Made by a program: the position numbers and the translations under genes | Shown: positions 51,865 through 60,149 of the stretch, piece after piece | How the letters are laid out: the number at the start of each line of letters is the position of its first letter | Numbering within the stretch: the first letter of the stretch is position 1 | The notes under the pieces: generated by a model | What the model saw: only the letters and a program-made list of their open reading frames with translations | Told to the model about the DNA's origin: nothing | The model's database searches: none | Source: Sporomusa sphaeroides DSM 2875 | GTDB taxonomy: Bacteria > Bacillota > Negativicutes > Sporomusales > Sporomusaceae | DNA length: 64,000 nt | Direction of reading: 5' to 3' | Assembly: GCF_001941975.2 (NCBI RefSeq) | Contig: NZ_CP146991.1 | Coordinates: 1,055,501 to 1,119,500 of the forward strand

Positions 51865-52593
51865 TTAATACTGGAATATATTTAAAAATTGCCGGGCACG
51901 CTCAGTCCTGGGATTAGAAAAGAATTCATCCGGCGTGGCGGTTTCACATATTTTCCCGGCATCGATAAATACGATCCGGTCAGCTACCGCTTTGGCAAAC
52001 CCCATTTCGTGGGTCACAATGACCATAGTCATTCCCTGTCTGGCAAGGCCTAAGATAACATCCAGCACCTCGCGTACCATCTCAGGGTCAAGGGCAGCGG
52101 TAACTTCATCAAAGAGCATAATTTCGGGATTCATGCACAAGGCGCGCACAATGGCAATTCGCTGCTTCTGTCCGCCGGAAAGCTGACGGGGATAGGAATC
52201 CTGCCGGTCAAGCAAGCCCACCCTGTCCAATAATTGCCGGGCTTGTTCCACCGCCTCCTTTTTTTCTCTTTTTTGCACTTTTAAAGGACCGAGAAGAATG
52301 TTTTCCAAAACTGTCATATGGGGAAACAAATCATAATTTTGGAAAACCATGCCGATTTGCTGGCGGATTTCCTGCCAATTTGCATCTTTGCCGGCAATGT
52401 TCTTACCTGAAAGCTTGATTTCACCTCCTTGAATAGCTTCGAGGCCGTTAAGACATCTAAGCAGGGTACTCTTGCCACAGCCTGACGGTCCTAAAATGAC
52501 AACAACTTCGCCTTTATGAATGGTAAGATCAATATTGTCCAATACCGTTACCTGGTTGTCGTAGGTCTTATGCAATCCCTTTATTTCAAGCAA
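51865..52593 (-). CDS. Polar amino-acid ABC transporter ATPase
   Basis: 242 residues (GlnQ/TcyC type): Walker [10 protein letters not shown], signature LSGGQKQR, Walker [16 protein letters not shown]-loop VTHEMGFA. It powers the permeases at 52627 and 53285. An in-frame start further upstream is not needed. Confidence 0.94.
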   Translation of the reverse strand: MLEIKGLHKTYDNQVTVLDNIDLTIHKGEVVVILGPSGCGKSTLLRCLNGLEAIQGGEIKLSGKNIAGKDANWQEIRQQIGMVFQNYDLFPHMTVLENILLGPLKVQKREKKEAVEQARQLLDRVGLLDRQDSYPRQLSGGQKQRIAIVRALCMNPEIMLFDEVTAALDPEMVREVLDVILGLARQGMTMVIVTHEMGFAKAVADRIVFIDAGKICETATPDEFFSNPRTERARQFLNIFQY

Positions 52594-52626
52594 AGCCTGA
52601 GTAGTTTCTTTGATAATAATGCACCC

Positions 52627-53304
52627 CTAACTTTCCCATTTGGTTTCTAATTTTTTGGATAATCTTGACAGAGGATAGCAAATAATGAAGTACAGCAAGA
52701 AGATGAAACCATATACCCAGAAGGAAGCGGTAGGTGCTTGTAAAAGTGACCTTTCAATAATCTGCTGCCCAACTTTCACGACATCAATAACACCAATCAT
52801 AACGACCAGCGAAGTGGTTTTGATCATTCTTGTCGATAAATTCATCGCACCAGGCAGCAGACGCCGTACGGCTTGCGGTATTAGCACATAGCGGTAAAGT
52901 CCCCAGAAACTAAGGCCAAGCGCCTTGCCTGATTCGATTTGATGTTTTGGCAAAGATTCTAAAGCGCCTCGCACGATGTCACTCATTTCGGCAGCGCCCC
53001 ACAGGCTGAATACCAGAACGGCAACCAGCTCACCATCTAAATGGATATCCAGTAAAACGGTAACGCCAAAATAAACGATGAACAGCCAGACCAGAATGGG
53101 TATGATCCGAAAGACTTCCAGATACAGCCGGCATAGCCAGCGGATAATATTTGATTTTGATGTCCTGACTAAACCAAGGATTATCCCGAAAAACGAGCCA
53201 AGGATAATGGAGATAAACGCGATCCGGGCTGTTATTAATAAACCGCCGAACAAGCGTTGCATATTAATTCCTTCAAACAGAACTTCAATTCCCGAATTCA
53301 GCAT
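52627..53304 (-). CDS. Polar amino-acid ABC transporter permease 2
   Basis: 225-residue HisM/GlnP-type permease, ~5 TM helices, EAA loop IESGKALGLSFWGLYRYVLIPQAVRRLLPG. Overlaps the upstream permease gene by 20 bases. Confidence 0.92.
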   Translation of the reverse strand: MLNSGIEVLFEGINMQRLFGGLLITARIAFISIILGSFFGIILGLVRTSKSNIIRWLCRLYLEVFRIIPILVWLFIVYFGVTVLLDIHLDGELVAVLVFSLWGAAEMSDIVRGALESLPKHQIESGKALGLSFWGLYRYVLIPQAVRRLLPGAMNLSTRMIKTTSLVVMIGVIDVVKVGQQIIERSLLQAPTASFWVYGFIFLLYFIICYPLSRLSKKLETKWES

Positions 53305-53950
53305 AACGTACTCTCCTTTCCAGCCAGGACAAAAAGACAGATAACGGCAGCAGCAGAATGAGATAAGCTACGATCAGCATTAGCAGTGATTCGAAGGTCT
53401 GATAATACATTCCGATCAGATCCTGCGTTAAGTGCATAAGCTCCGGTATAGCGATGACGCCGACAATCGAGGTTTCTTTTAATAAAAATATACAGTTTGC
53501 GCCCAAGGAGGGCAGGGTTACCGAAAATGCCTGCGGTAAAATGACATAGCGGATGAGCTGCATATTGGAAAGCCCGATACTAAGGCCTGATTCAATTTGT
53601 GACTTGCTTACCGATTGGATGCCGGCGCGAAATGCTTCTGCCATATAACTGCCACCCAAAAACGACAAGCCGACAATGGCGCAAGTCTGTTCGCTCAGCA
53701 TAAACCCTAGTTTTGTCACTCCGTAGTACAAGAAAAATAACTGAATGAGCAATGGAGTATTACGGGAAACCTCTATATAAGCCCGCACCAATGGTTCCAG
53801 TCCTTTGGTCTTATAATATAAGACAATACTGCAAAGCAGCCCAATGAATAAAGAGGCGGCTATCCCGGCGAAAGCCAGCTTTAGGGTTAGCCAGGCTGCC
53901 TTTTCATATAACGGCAAACTGCTGATGATGAATTCCCAATTAATATTCAT
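53285..53950 (-). CDS. Polar amino-acid ABC transporter permease 1
   Basis: 221-residue HisM/GlnP-type permease, EAA loop IESGLSIGLSNMQLIRYVILPQAFSVTLPSLG. First gene of the importer operon. It has leader F and a consensus promoter upstream, on the opposite strand from the NifX-like/threonine-synthase operon. Confidence 0.92.
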   Translation of the reverse strand: MNINWEFIISSLPLYEKAAWLTLKLAFAGIAASLFIGLLCSIVLYYKTKGLEPLVRAYIEVSRNTPLLIQLFFLYYGVTKLGFMLSEQTCAIVGLSFLGGSYMAEAFRAGIQSVSKSQIESGLSIGLSNMQLIRYVILPQAFSVTLPSLGANCIFLLKETSIVGVIAIPELMHLTQDLIGMYYQTFESLLMLIVAYLILLLPLSVFLSWLERRVRYAEFGN

Positions 53951-53991
53951 GAATGTACCACTCTTTTCTGTTTCGCGTTACTTGTCTGCCA

Positions 53992-54055
53992 AACAAAAAA
54001 AGACCAAGTTCCTTTAAAAATAAAGAAACTTTGGCCTTCAGTATATCTGATCAGC
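53992..54055 (-). promoter_or_regulatory. Hairpin-terminator leader motif, copy F
   Basis: Minus strand GC-UGA-UCAG-AUAUA-CUGA-AGGCC, then AAGGCCAAAGTTTCTTTA with TAAAGGAACTTGGTCTT and a seven-U run. Same 23-base core as copy A except one base. Confidence 0.82.
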
Positions 54056-54076
54056 ACATATATGTATTTTTTTAAA

Positions 54077-54105
54077 AGTATAGCCCAACTAAAAGTGTAT
54101 GTCAA
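54077..54105 (-). promoter_or_regulatory. Sigma-A promoter for leader F
   Basis: Minus strand TTGACA-N17-TATACT. Confidence 0.85.
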
Positions 54106-54118
54106 GGGTATTTTTACA

Positions 54119-54147
54119 TTGACATCCTTTGCATTTGGGTCTACAAT
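54119..54147 (+). promoter_or_regulatory. Sigma-A promoter for leader G
   Basis: TTGACA-N17-TACAAT; its -35 lies 13 bases from the -35 of the divergent promoter. Confidence 0.85.
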
Positions 54148-54173
54148 AAATACAAAATATAAGTGACTATTTG

Positions 54174-54232
54174 TTGACTGGATAAACCGGAGACAGATTT
54201 TTCCTTTGAGGAAAGATCTGTCTTTTTATGTT
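54174..54232 (+). promoter_or_regulatory. Hairpin-terminator leader motif, copy G
   Basis: UGA-CUGG-AUAAA-CCGG-AGAC, then AGACAGATTTTTCC with GGAAAGATCTGTCT and TTTTT. Upstream of the NifX-like gene. Confidence 0.8.
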
Positions 54233-54272
54233 TCTTAGACTTACTGCCAAATAAAGTGCGAGGTGATAAAAC

Positions 54273-54638
54273 ATGGCCAAAGTAGCGGTTGCCAGTACCG
54301 ATGGGGTAAGCATCAATGAGCATTTTGGCAGGGCAAAAGAGTTTTGGATTTATGAGGTAAATGAGCAAGGAACATACCATTTGCTTGAACGCCGGGAGGT
54401 TTTGCCGGCAATACAAACTGATCATAAGCATACTGCCGGTTATGCTGTTGAGCTGCTTGCCGATATTGAGGCGGTACTCATCGCCCGCATTGGCCCGCAG
54501 GCCGAAGTGGAACTGCTGGCAAAAGGAGTGTTTGCTTTGGAAATTACCGGGCCGGTTGATAAAGCATTGGTATCGTATGGTAAAAGAGGCAAGTATATTC
54601 GCAGCAAGCTTGTCCGCAGCCCGGTTGAAGGCAGTTAA
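54273..54638 (+). CDS. NifX/NafY-like iron-molybdenum-cofactor-binding domain protein
   Basis: 121 residues of the dinitrogenase iron-molybdenum cofactor biosynthesis (NifX/NifB C-terminal) family: KVAVASTDGVSINEHFGRAKEFWIYEV and DIEAVLIARIGPQAEVELLAKGVFALE. These small proteins bind or carry metal clusters. In this window it may serve the NifD/K-like proteins at 42823-45659, with which it shares the leader motif. AGGTGATAAAAC precedes ATG. Confidence 0.88.
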   Translation: MAKVAVASTDGVSINEHFGRAKEFWIYEVNEQGTYHLLERREVLPAIQTDHKHTAGYAVELLADIEAVLIARIGPQAEVELLAKGVFALEITGPVDKALVSYGKRGKYIRSKLVRSPVEGS

Positions 54639-54671
54639 TTGTCTTAAAATTTAGAAGGAGTTGGTGTAGTA

Positions 54672-55874
54672 ATGTATATGTCTCATCTGGAATGCCCTAA
54701 ATGTAGCGCTAAACATGATCCCCATAAAATTACTCAGTTGTGCCCTGAATGCGGCGCACCGCTATTAGTTAGATATGATTTAAACAAGGTAAAAGCGAAT
54801 TTGAAAAAAGAAGACTTAGTCAGCCGTAAGCCGGATTTATGGCGGTATCGTGAATTGCTGCCGCTTGTTGACGATAAGTATAAAGTGACTCTCGGTGAGG
54901 GAATGACCCCGCTGCTTGCGCTTGATAAGCTGGGCAACAAGCTGGGCGTTGAACTCTATTTGAAAGATGAGGGTATTATCCCCAGCGGCACCTTCAAATC
55001 ACGCGGTGCAGCAGTAGGTGTTTCAAGGGCCAAAGAATTGGGAGTAAAATCTCTGGCGATGCCGACAAATGGCAATGCCGGCGCTTCCTGGGCAATCTAT
55101 TCGGCAAAGGCGGATATTGATGCGTATATCGTTATGCCGGTGGATGCCCCTGCGATTACCCGCAATGAATGTGCAATTGCCGGTGCCAAGTTATATTTAG
55201 TAAACGGATTAATCAGTGATGCCGGTAAAATTGTCGGCCGGGCTGTGGCGAAATTAGGCTGTATGGATGCTTCCACCCTGAAAGAACCGTATCGTATTGA
55301 GGGCAAAAAGACCATGGGCCTGGAGATTGCCGAGCAGCTAAACTGGGAAGTGCCTGACGTTATCTTGTACCCAACCGGTGGCGGTGTTGGTCTGATTGGC
55401 ATCTATAAAGCCTTCCGCGAATTGCAGCAGCTTGGCTGGATTGGCGACAAAATGCCCCGGATGGTGGCTGTTCAGGCAGAGGGTTGTGCGCCTATCGTTA
55501 AAGCCTGGGAAGAGAAAAAGACGGCATCCGAATTCTGGAACAACGCGTCAACCGTTGCTTTCGGTATTACAGTACCCAAAGCCCTGGGGGATTTTCTGGT
55601 TCTTGACGCCATCTATCAGACCAACGGCTGTGCTGTTGCGGTTACTGATGAAGCCATACTCAAAGATCAGGCCGAATTGGCAGCGGCGGAAGGGGCGTTT
55701 GTTTGCCCGGAAGGTGCGGCAAACTATACCGCCGCAAAAAAGCTGCGTGAGAGCGGCTGGATTAAACCTGGTGAGAAGGTGGTTCTGCTCAATACCGGTG
55801 CCGGTTTGAAGTATCCTGATACCGTTCAGGTGGCTGTGCCTGTGCTTGAGCCGGAGCAAGACATTCCAGTATGA
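54672..55874 (+). CDS. Threonine synthase-like PLP enzyme
   Basis: 400 residues. N-terminal zinc-ribbon (LECPKCSAKH...LCPECGAPLL), then a fold-type II PLP domain with Lys in GTFKSRGAA and the glycine-rich PTGGGVGLIG. It looks like thrC (O-phosphohomoserine to threonine). Close relatives make cysteate from phosphoserine, so location in this island leaves another phospho-amino-acid beta-replacement possible. It lies 33 bases after the NifX-like gene, under leader G. Confidence 0.82.
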   Translation: MYMSHLECPKCSAKHDPHKITQLCPECGAPLLVRYDLNKVKANLKKEDLVSRKPDLWRYRELLPLVDDKYKVTLGEGMTPLLALDKLGNKLGVELYLKDEGIIPSGTFKSRGAAVGVSRAKELGVKSLAMPTNGNAGASWAIYSAKADIDAYIVMPVDAPAITRNECAIAGAKLYLVNGLISDAGKIVGRAVAKLGCMDASTLKEPYRIEGKKTMGLEIAEQLNWEVPDVILYPTGGGVGLIGIYKAFRELQQLGWIGDKMPRMVAVQAEGCAPIVKAWEEKKTASEFWNNASTVAFGITVPKALGDFLVLDAIYQTNGCAVAVTDEAILKDQAELAAAEGAFVCPEGAANYTAAKKLRESGWIKPGEKVVLLNTGAGLKYPDTVQVAVPVLEPEQDIPV

Positions 55875-55930
55875 ACAGATGAGCTTCTTTTTGAGAAGAA
55901 CAAATAATTACAAAGATAACATTTTATCTA

Positions 55931-55959
55931 TTGACACAGCTGGAACAATATGTTAGTAT
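55931..55959 (+). promoter_or_regulatory. Sigma-A promoter for leaders H and I
   Basis: TTGACA-N17-TAGTAT, ~50 bases before leader H. The stretch between contains CTCC...GGAG inverted repeat. Confidence 0.75.
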
Positions 55960-56010
55960 TGGTTCCACAGATATGGCACTCCTCGTTTCTGGAGCCATTA
56001 TAAGTTTGGC

Positions 56011-56070
56011 GCTGATCAGATAGCAAACTGAAGGCCAAAGTTCATAACATGAACTTTGGCCTTTTATATT
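56011..56070 (+). promoter_or_regulatory. Hairpin-terminator leader motif, copy H
   Basis: GC-UGA-UCAG-AUAGCAAA-CUGA-AGGCC, then AAGGCCAAAGTTCAT with ATGAACTTTGGCCTT and TTATATTT. Confidence 0.82.
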
Positions 56071-56163
56071 TCAGCAAAGAGGCGGGTAACCGAATGCCTG
56101 ATAGCATTAGGCTGGCAAATCCGGTATGGGGTTGACAATAGTATAAGGAAACACATGGATAAG

Positions 56164-56215
56164 TTGACCGGTTAATAAGCTGGAGACGCACATACGCGTT
56201 TTCAGCTTTTTATTT
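56164..56215 (+). promoter_or_regulatory. Hairpin-terminator leader motif, copy I
   Basis: UGA-CCGG-UUAAUAAG-CUGG-AGAC. The terminator AAGCTGGAGACGC pairs perfectly with GCGTTTTCAGCTT and includes the CUGG strand, so the two structures exclude each other. A TTGACA at 56132 has only a poor -10. Copies H and I fill most of the 397-base gap before the permease gene. Confidence 0.8.
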
Positions 56216-56271
56216 ATGCTATTGCTATAGCAAATAGCAGGTAAAGTTCATTTTAAGGAGGTGTGGTTTAG

Positions 56272-57129
56272 ATGATTGAATATGTAGTCAGTAATTTCCG
56301 CAGAGCGTATCGGGCTAAATGGGAGGCGAAGCCCAAGCCAGGCCGGTTTTCCAGAATACCGCTTGCGCCAGTAGTAAATATATTGGAAAAAACCATTGGT
56401 ATTATCCTGGTGGTGCTTATCTGGGAACTTACCCCTCGCCTGGAACTTATTGATCCATTTCTTCTGCCGCCCTTTAGTGAGGTAATCCATAGTTTGTTTA
56501 ATTTAGTTATGACCGGAGAAATCTTTAAACATTTTTCCATTAGTATTACCCGCTCGGCTGCCGGTTTTTTTATTGGCATCGGGATAGCCATTCCCCTGGG
56601 AATTTTCATGGGATGGTATACCAAGCTGGAGGAAGTGGTAGATCCTTTGGTGCAGGCTTGCCGTAATTCTTCTGTATTGGCTCTATATCCGGTCTTTTTA
56701 TTGCTCTTTGGCATTGGGGAGGTTTCTAAAATGGCCATTATTATCTGGGGAACCATTTGGCCGTCTCTGCTTAATACTATTTCCGGCGTAAAAAATACCG
56801 ATCCGCTTTTGATCAAGGCAGCCCGTTCTATGGGCGTATCTAAGCTGACGCTGCTATATAAGGTAATTGCACCGGCAGCGCTGCCCTCAATATTAACCGG
56901 TGTCAGACTGAGTGCGGCCAGTTCGATTTTAGTATTGGTGGCCGCCGAAATGATTGGCGCTAATGCAGGCCTGGGATTCATGATTTTTTACTTTGAAGAA
57001 CGGTATGCGGTACCCGAGATGTATGCGGGTATCATTACCATGTCGCTTTTCGGTGTTACCGTCAATTATTTGCTGGTCGCCTTAGAGAAACGCCTGACAG
57101 GCTGGAAAGAAAAAGTGGCTAATGAATGA
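56272..57129 (+). CDS. ABC transporter permease, nitrate/sulfonate type, 1
   Basis: 285 residues, ~6 TM helices, EAA loop VKNTDPLLIKAARSMGVSKLTLLYKVIAPAALPSILTG. First gene of the 2-hydroxyacyl-CoA-dehydratase-like operon, behind tandem leaders H and I. Paralogous to the next permease (56-60% by eye). AAGGAGGTGTGG precedes ATG. Confidence 0.92.
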   Translation: MIEYVVSNFRRAYRAKWEAKPKPGRFSRIPLAPVVNILEKTIGIILVVLIWELTPRLELIDPFLLPPFSEVIHSLFNLVMTGEIFKHFSISITRSAAGFFIGIGIAIPLGIFMGWYTKLEEVVDPLVQACRNSSVLALYPVFLLLFGIGEVSKMAIIIWGTIWPSLLNTISGVKNTDPLLIKAARSMGVSKLTLLYKVIAPAALPSILTGVRLSAASSILVLVAAEMIGANAGLGFMIFYFEERYAVPEMYAGIITMSLFGVTVNYLLVALEKRLTGWKEKVANE

Positions 57130-57227
57130 GGCTGGCTGCAACCTGTCAGCGCTTTTGGCAGACAGGTGGTGTGTTGGCGAAAGCGCAAGTTAAGCCAGCG
57201 GTTGCAGAGAAAAAAGGAGGTGAAATC

Positions 57228-58010
57228 GTGGTAAATGCATACCGGGAAAAAGGGTGGAAAATCCTGAAAAGGGTAATTGCTATTGGCTTTATTGTTGCGA
57301 TATGGCAGGTATTGCCATCAACAGGAGTGATTGATCCCCGCAGCTTACCCGCCTTTAGTGCTGTTATTCAAGGACTGCTGGAACTTATCTTGTCAGGTGA
57401 ATTGCTTACCCATGCGCTGGCAAGTTTTCAACGTTCGCTTATGGGATTTTTTGTGGCAGTTAGCCTGGCCATTCCGCTGGGGATTTTTATGGGATGGTTT
57501 AAACGGGTAGAAAAAATTGTCGACCCGTTGATGCAAATCTGCCGGAATACGGCGACACTGGCGTTGTATCCAGTATTTATCCTGGTTTTTGGATTAGGCG
57601 AAGTATCTAAAATCGGCATTATATTTTGGGGCTCTATCTGGCCGATTTTGATTAATACCATCGAGGGAGTTAAAACCGTTGACCCTTTGCTGGTAAAGGC
57701 GGCACGCTCCATGGCTATGTCCCGGCTGGGTTTGTTTATTCATGTTATATTACCGGCAGCCGTACCGTCCATTCTTACCGGACTCAGAATTAGCGCCACC
57801 CGCTCGCTCATTATATTAGTGGCGGCAGAAATGCTGGGTGCCAGCGCCGGACTGGGTTTTTTAATCTTTGATGCCCAGCACAAATATCAGCCGGAAAAAA
57901 TGTATGCCGGCATTTTGGTACTAATGATGCTGGGGATGTCGGTCAACTATCTGATTGTAACCCTGGAAAGCTATCTTACCCGCTGGAAAGGCACGGCGGA
58001 AACTGCCTAA
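57228..58010 (+). CDS. ABC transporter permease, nitrate/sulfonate type, 2
   Basis: 260 residues from GTG 57228, chosen because AAAAAGGAGGTGA lies five bases upstream and the protein then begins at the usual family position. A longer frame from ATG 57126 overlaps the previous stop and cannot be ruled out. EAA loop VKTVDPLLVKAARSMAMSRLGLFIHVILPAAVPSILTG. Two unlike permeases suggest a heterodimeric channel. No ATPase gene lies in this operon within the window. Confidence 0.9.
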   Translation: MVNAYREKGWKILKRVIAIGFIVAIWQVLPSTGVIDPRSLPAFSAVIQGLLELILSGELLTHALASFQRSLMGFFVAVSLAIPLGIFMGWFKRVEKIVDPLMQICRNTATLALYPVFILVFGLGEVSKIGIIFWGSIWPILINTIEGVKTVDPLLVKAARSMAMSRLGLFIHVILPAAVPSILTGLRISATRSLIILVAAEMLGASAGLGFLIFDAQHKYQPEKMYAGILVLMMLGMSVNYLIVTLESYLTRWKGTAETA

Positions 58011-58067
58011 TGGCGGAGAAATGCCGGCCTTGGACAGCAAACCAATCAAACGAAGGAGCGAATACCT

Positions 58068-60116
58068 ATGAAAATAGAGGAAGTAATTGATCAAACCCTA
58101 ATTCCTGCTATTACCGGAGCCACGGTGGTGGGAATCGATATTGGCTCAAGGACAGGTAAAGCGGTATTATTCACCGGCGGTGAATTATTTACTGCCCAAA
58201 CCCCCACCGGCATCGACATGCAGGAAACCTCGGATGAACTATTGGCAGAATTGCTGGAGGTATCCGGCCTGAAACGGGCGGATATCAGCTATATCGTCGG
58301 TACCGGCTATGGCCGGGTAGCTATGCATTTCCCGGAAATACCCCACCAGATTGTGACCGAAATTTCCTGCCATGCCATGGGAGCGCATTACCTTAATGCC
58401 GGGATTAAAACCATTATTGATATTGGCGGCCAGGACTCCAAGGGCATTAAAGTCGATCCAGAAACAGGCCGGGTGGTAGAATTCGTCATGAACGACAAAT
58501 GTGCCGCCGGTACCGGCCGCTTCCTGGAAAAAGTAGCTCAGCTCTTAGACCTGGATTTAAGTGAGCTGGGAAAGGTTGCACTTGAAGCCACTAAGCCGTC
58601 AGAAATCAGCAGCCAGTGCGTGGTGTTTGCCGAATCGGAAGTAATCTCGCTCAGAGCCAAAGGCGCTACGCAGGAAGACATTGCCGCCGGTATTCACCTG
58701 GCTACCGCCCGGCGGGTGCGCAACCTGTTAAGCCGTATCGGACTTGAACCGGGGCTGGCTTTCTCCGGTGGTGTTTCTAACAATGTCGGCATGAAAAAAG
58801 CCATTGAAGATCTGCTGGAACATCCTATCAGCGAATTTAAACTGGACGCCATATATGCCGGTGCCCTGGGGGCCGCTGTACATGCGCAGCATTATCTGGC
58901 GGCAGGAGGGCGCGACAGCCAGGAAAGCGGCAGTGGTTTTTCGCTGGAGCTGACTGAACTGGAAAACCGGATAGCCAAGCAGCAGGAGACCATTATTACC
59001 GGTGCCGACGGGAAAAAGAAAGTGGGTTATCTGTGCACTTATACACCGCTGGAACTCATTAATGCGGCTGGTGTGAATCAAGTAAGACTGTTTAAGATGG
59101 GCAACACCGAAGTGGTTGCCAGTGGCGAGCAAATCACCCAAAGCGTATTCTGCGATTTCACCAAGAGCATTCTGGGAGCATTCAAAGAAGGGGATCCTTT
59201 ATATAAATCCCTGGATAAAGTGTATACCTTCTATACCTGCGACTGCATAAAGAAGGTAGGCGAAGCCATCGGGGACTTCTTTACACCGGCCGATATCTAC
59301 ATCCTGCCCCGCCTGCGGCATAAAGAGTCCTCGCGGGGATATTACCGGACTGAGATTTTAAATTTCAAGGAAGACCTGGAAAAACTGTCCGGCCATACCA
59401 TAACCGAGGAAGAAGTGCGGGAACAAATTAAAATCTATAACCAAGTACGGGCGGTATTAAAGCAAATTTCGGATTTGCGCAAACGGGATAACCCGCCGCT
59501 CAAAGGCAAGGATTTCCTGGATCTGATTAAAGCCTATTACTACTTACCGCCTGAAGAACTGCTGATTTTGTACCAGGAGCTGTATGACACCCTGTCTGCC
59601 GTGCCTGACCAAGGGGCGAAACCCATCAGGCTGATGATGGCGGGGGGGATTGTAGCCGACGGCGACCGGCGCCTCCTGGAACTCATCGAAGATACTGTAG
59701 GGGCCAGGGTAGTCATCGAAGACCATTGCACCGGCTCCCGCAATGTAAGTTTCCAGATTAGCGAGGCAGGGGACCCCTATCAGGCCTTAGCCGAAGGGTA
59801 TCTGGACCAATCACCTTGCACCCGGATGAAACCGCTGCAGGAAAGGGTTATCATTTCCGGTGATTTGGCACAGGAGTATAAGGCAGACGGGATTCTGTAT
59901 GTGTATCTCAAATTCTGCCCGTGCTATGGTCAGATCAAGCATGAGTTTTTCCGGCATTATCAAAAACTCGGCATACCGGTTTTGGAAGTGCCGATAGACT
60001 ATTCGGCCAGTGATCAGGGACAGCTCAAAACCAGACTGGAAGCCTTTATCGAGGTGTTGGGCGAAAGAGGAGGCGTTACCACCGGGGCAGGACGGAAAAA
60101 TTTCCAGTCGGCGTAA
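58068..60116 (+). CDS. Fused ASKHA activase / 2-hydroxyacyl-CoA-dehydratase-like protein
   Basis: 682 residues. Residues ~1-275 form a CoA-dehydratase activase (ASKHA ATPase): GIDIGSRTGKAVLF, DIGGQDSKGI, and [4Fe-4S] ligands Cys145 (NDKCAAGTGRF) and Cys184 (SSQCVVFAESEV), 39 apart as in HgdC. Residues ~310-680 resemble the HgdB/BcrC dehydratase-type subunit, with cluster-type cysteines in YLCTYTPLELI, VFCDFTKS, YTCDCIKK, DHCTGSRN and KFCPCYGQI. Joining ATP-driven reductase and acceptor in one chain is unusual. It probably delivers low-potential electrons to the proteins at 62127 and 63376. Confidence 0.85.
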   Translation: MKIEEVIDQTLIPAITGATVVGIDIGSRTGKAVLFTGGELFTAQTPTGIDMQETSDELLAELLEVSGLKRADISYIVGTGYGRVAMHFPEIPHQIVTEISCHAMGAHYLNAGIKTIIDIGGQDSKGIKVDPETGRVVEFVMNDKCAAGTGRFLEKVAQLLDLDLSELGKVALEATKPSEISSQCVVFAESEVISLRAKGATQEDIAAGIHLATARRVRNLLSRIGLEPGLAFSGGVSNNVGMKKAIEDLLEHPISEFKLDAIYAGALGAAVHAQHYLAAGGRDSQESGSGFSLELTELENRIAKQQETIITGADGKKKVGYLCTYTPLELINAAGVNQVRLFKMGNTEVVASGEQITQSVFCDFTKSILGAFKEGDPLYKSLDKVYTFYTCDCIKKVGEAIGDFFTPADIYILPRLRHKESSRGYYRTEILNFKEDLEKLSGHTITEEEVREQIKIYNQVRAVLKQISDLRKRDNPPLKGKDFLDLIKAYYYLPPEELLILYQELYDTLSAVPDQGAKPIRLMMAGGIVADGDRRLLELIEDTVGARVVIEDHCTGSRNVSFQISEAGDPYQALAEGYLDQSPCTRMKPLQERVIISGDLAQEYKADGILYVYLKFCPCYGQIKHEFFRHYQKLGIPVLEVPIDYSASDQGQLKTRLEAFIEVLGERGGVTTGAGRKNFQSA

Positions 60117-60149
60117 GGATAATGCCGGAAATAGAAGGAGTGAACAAAA

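Noticed and set aside
42114-56215. Leader motif considered as ANTAR-protein target (paired hexaloops) or a T-box
   Set aside because: Loops are 4-8 bases with no fixed A1/G4 hexaloop pattern, and the element is far too short for a T-box, with no T-box sequence.
42114-56215. Leader motif explained as ordinary unrelated terminators
   Set aside because: The conserved part lies upstream of the terminator stem, the terminator stems themselves differ, and the 4-bp stem covaries.
57126-57227. N-terminal extension of the second permease from ATG 57126
   Set aside because: The sequence is not family-like, and a much stronger ribosome site stands before GTG 57228; kept only as an alternative.
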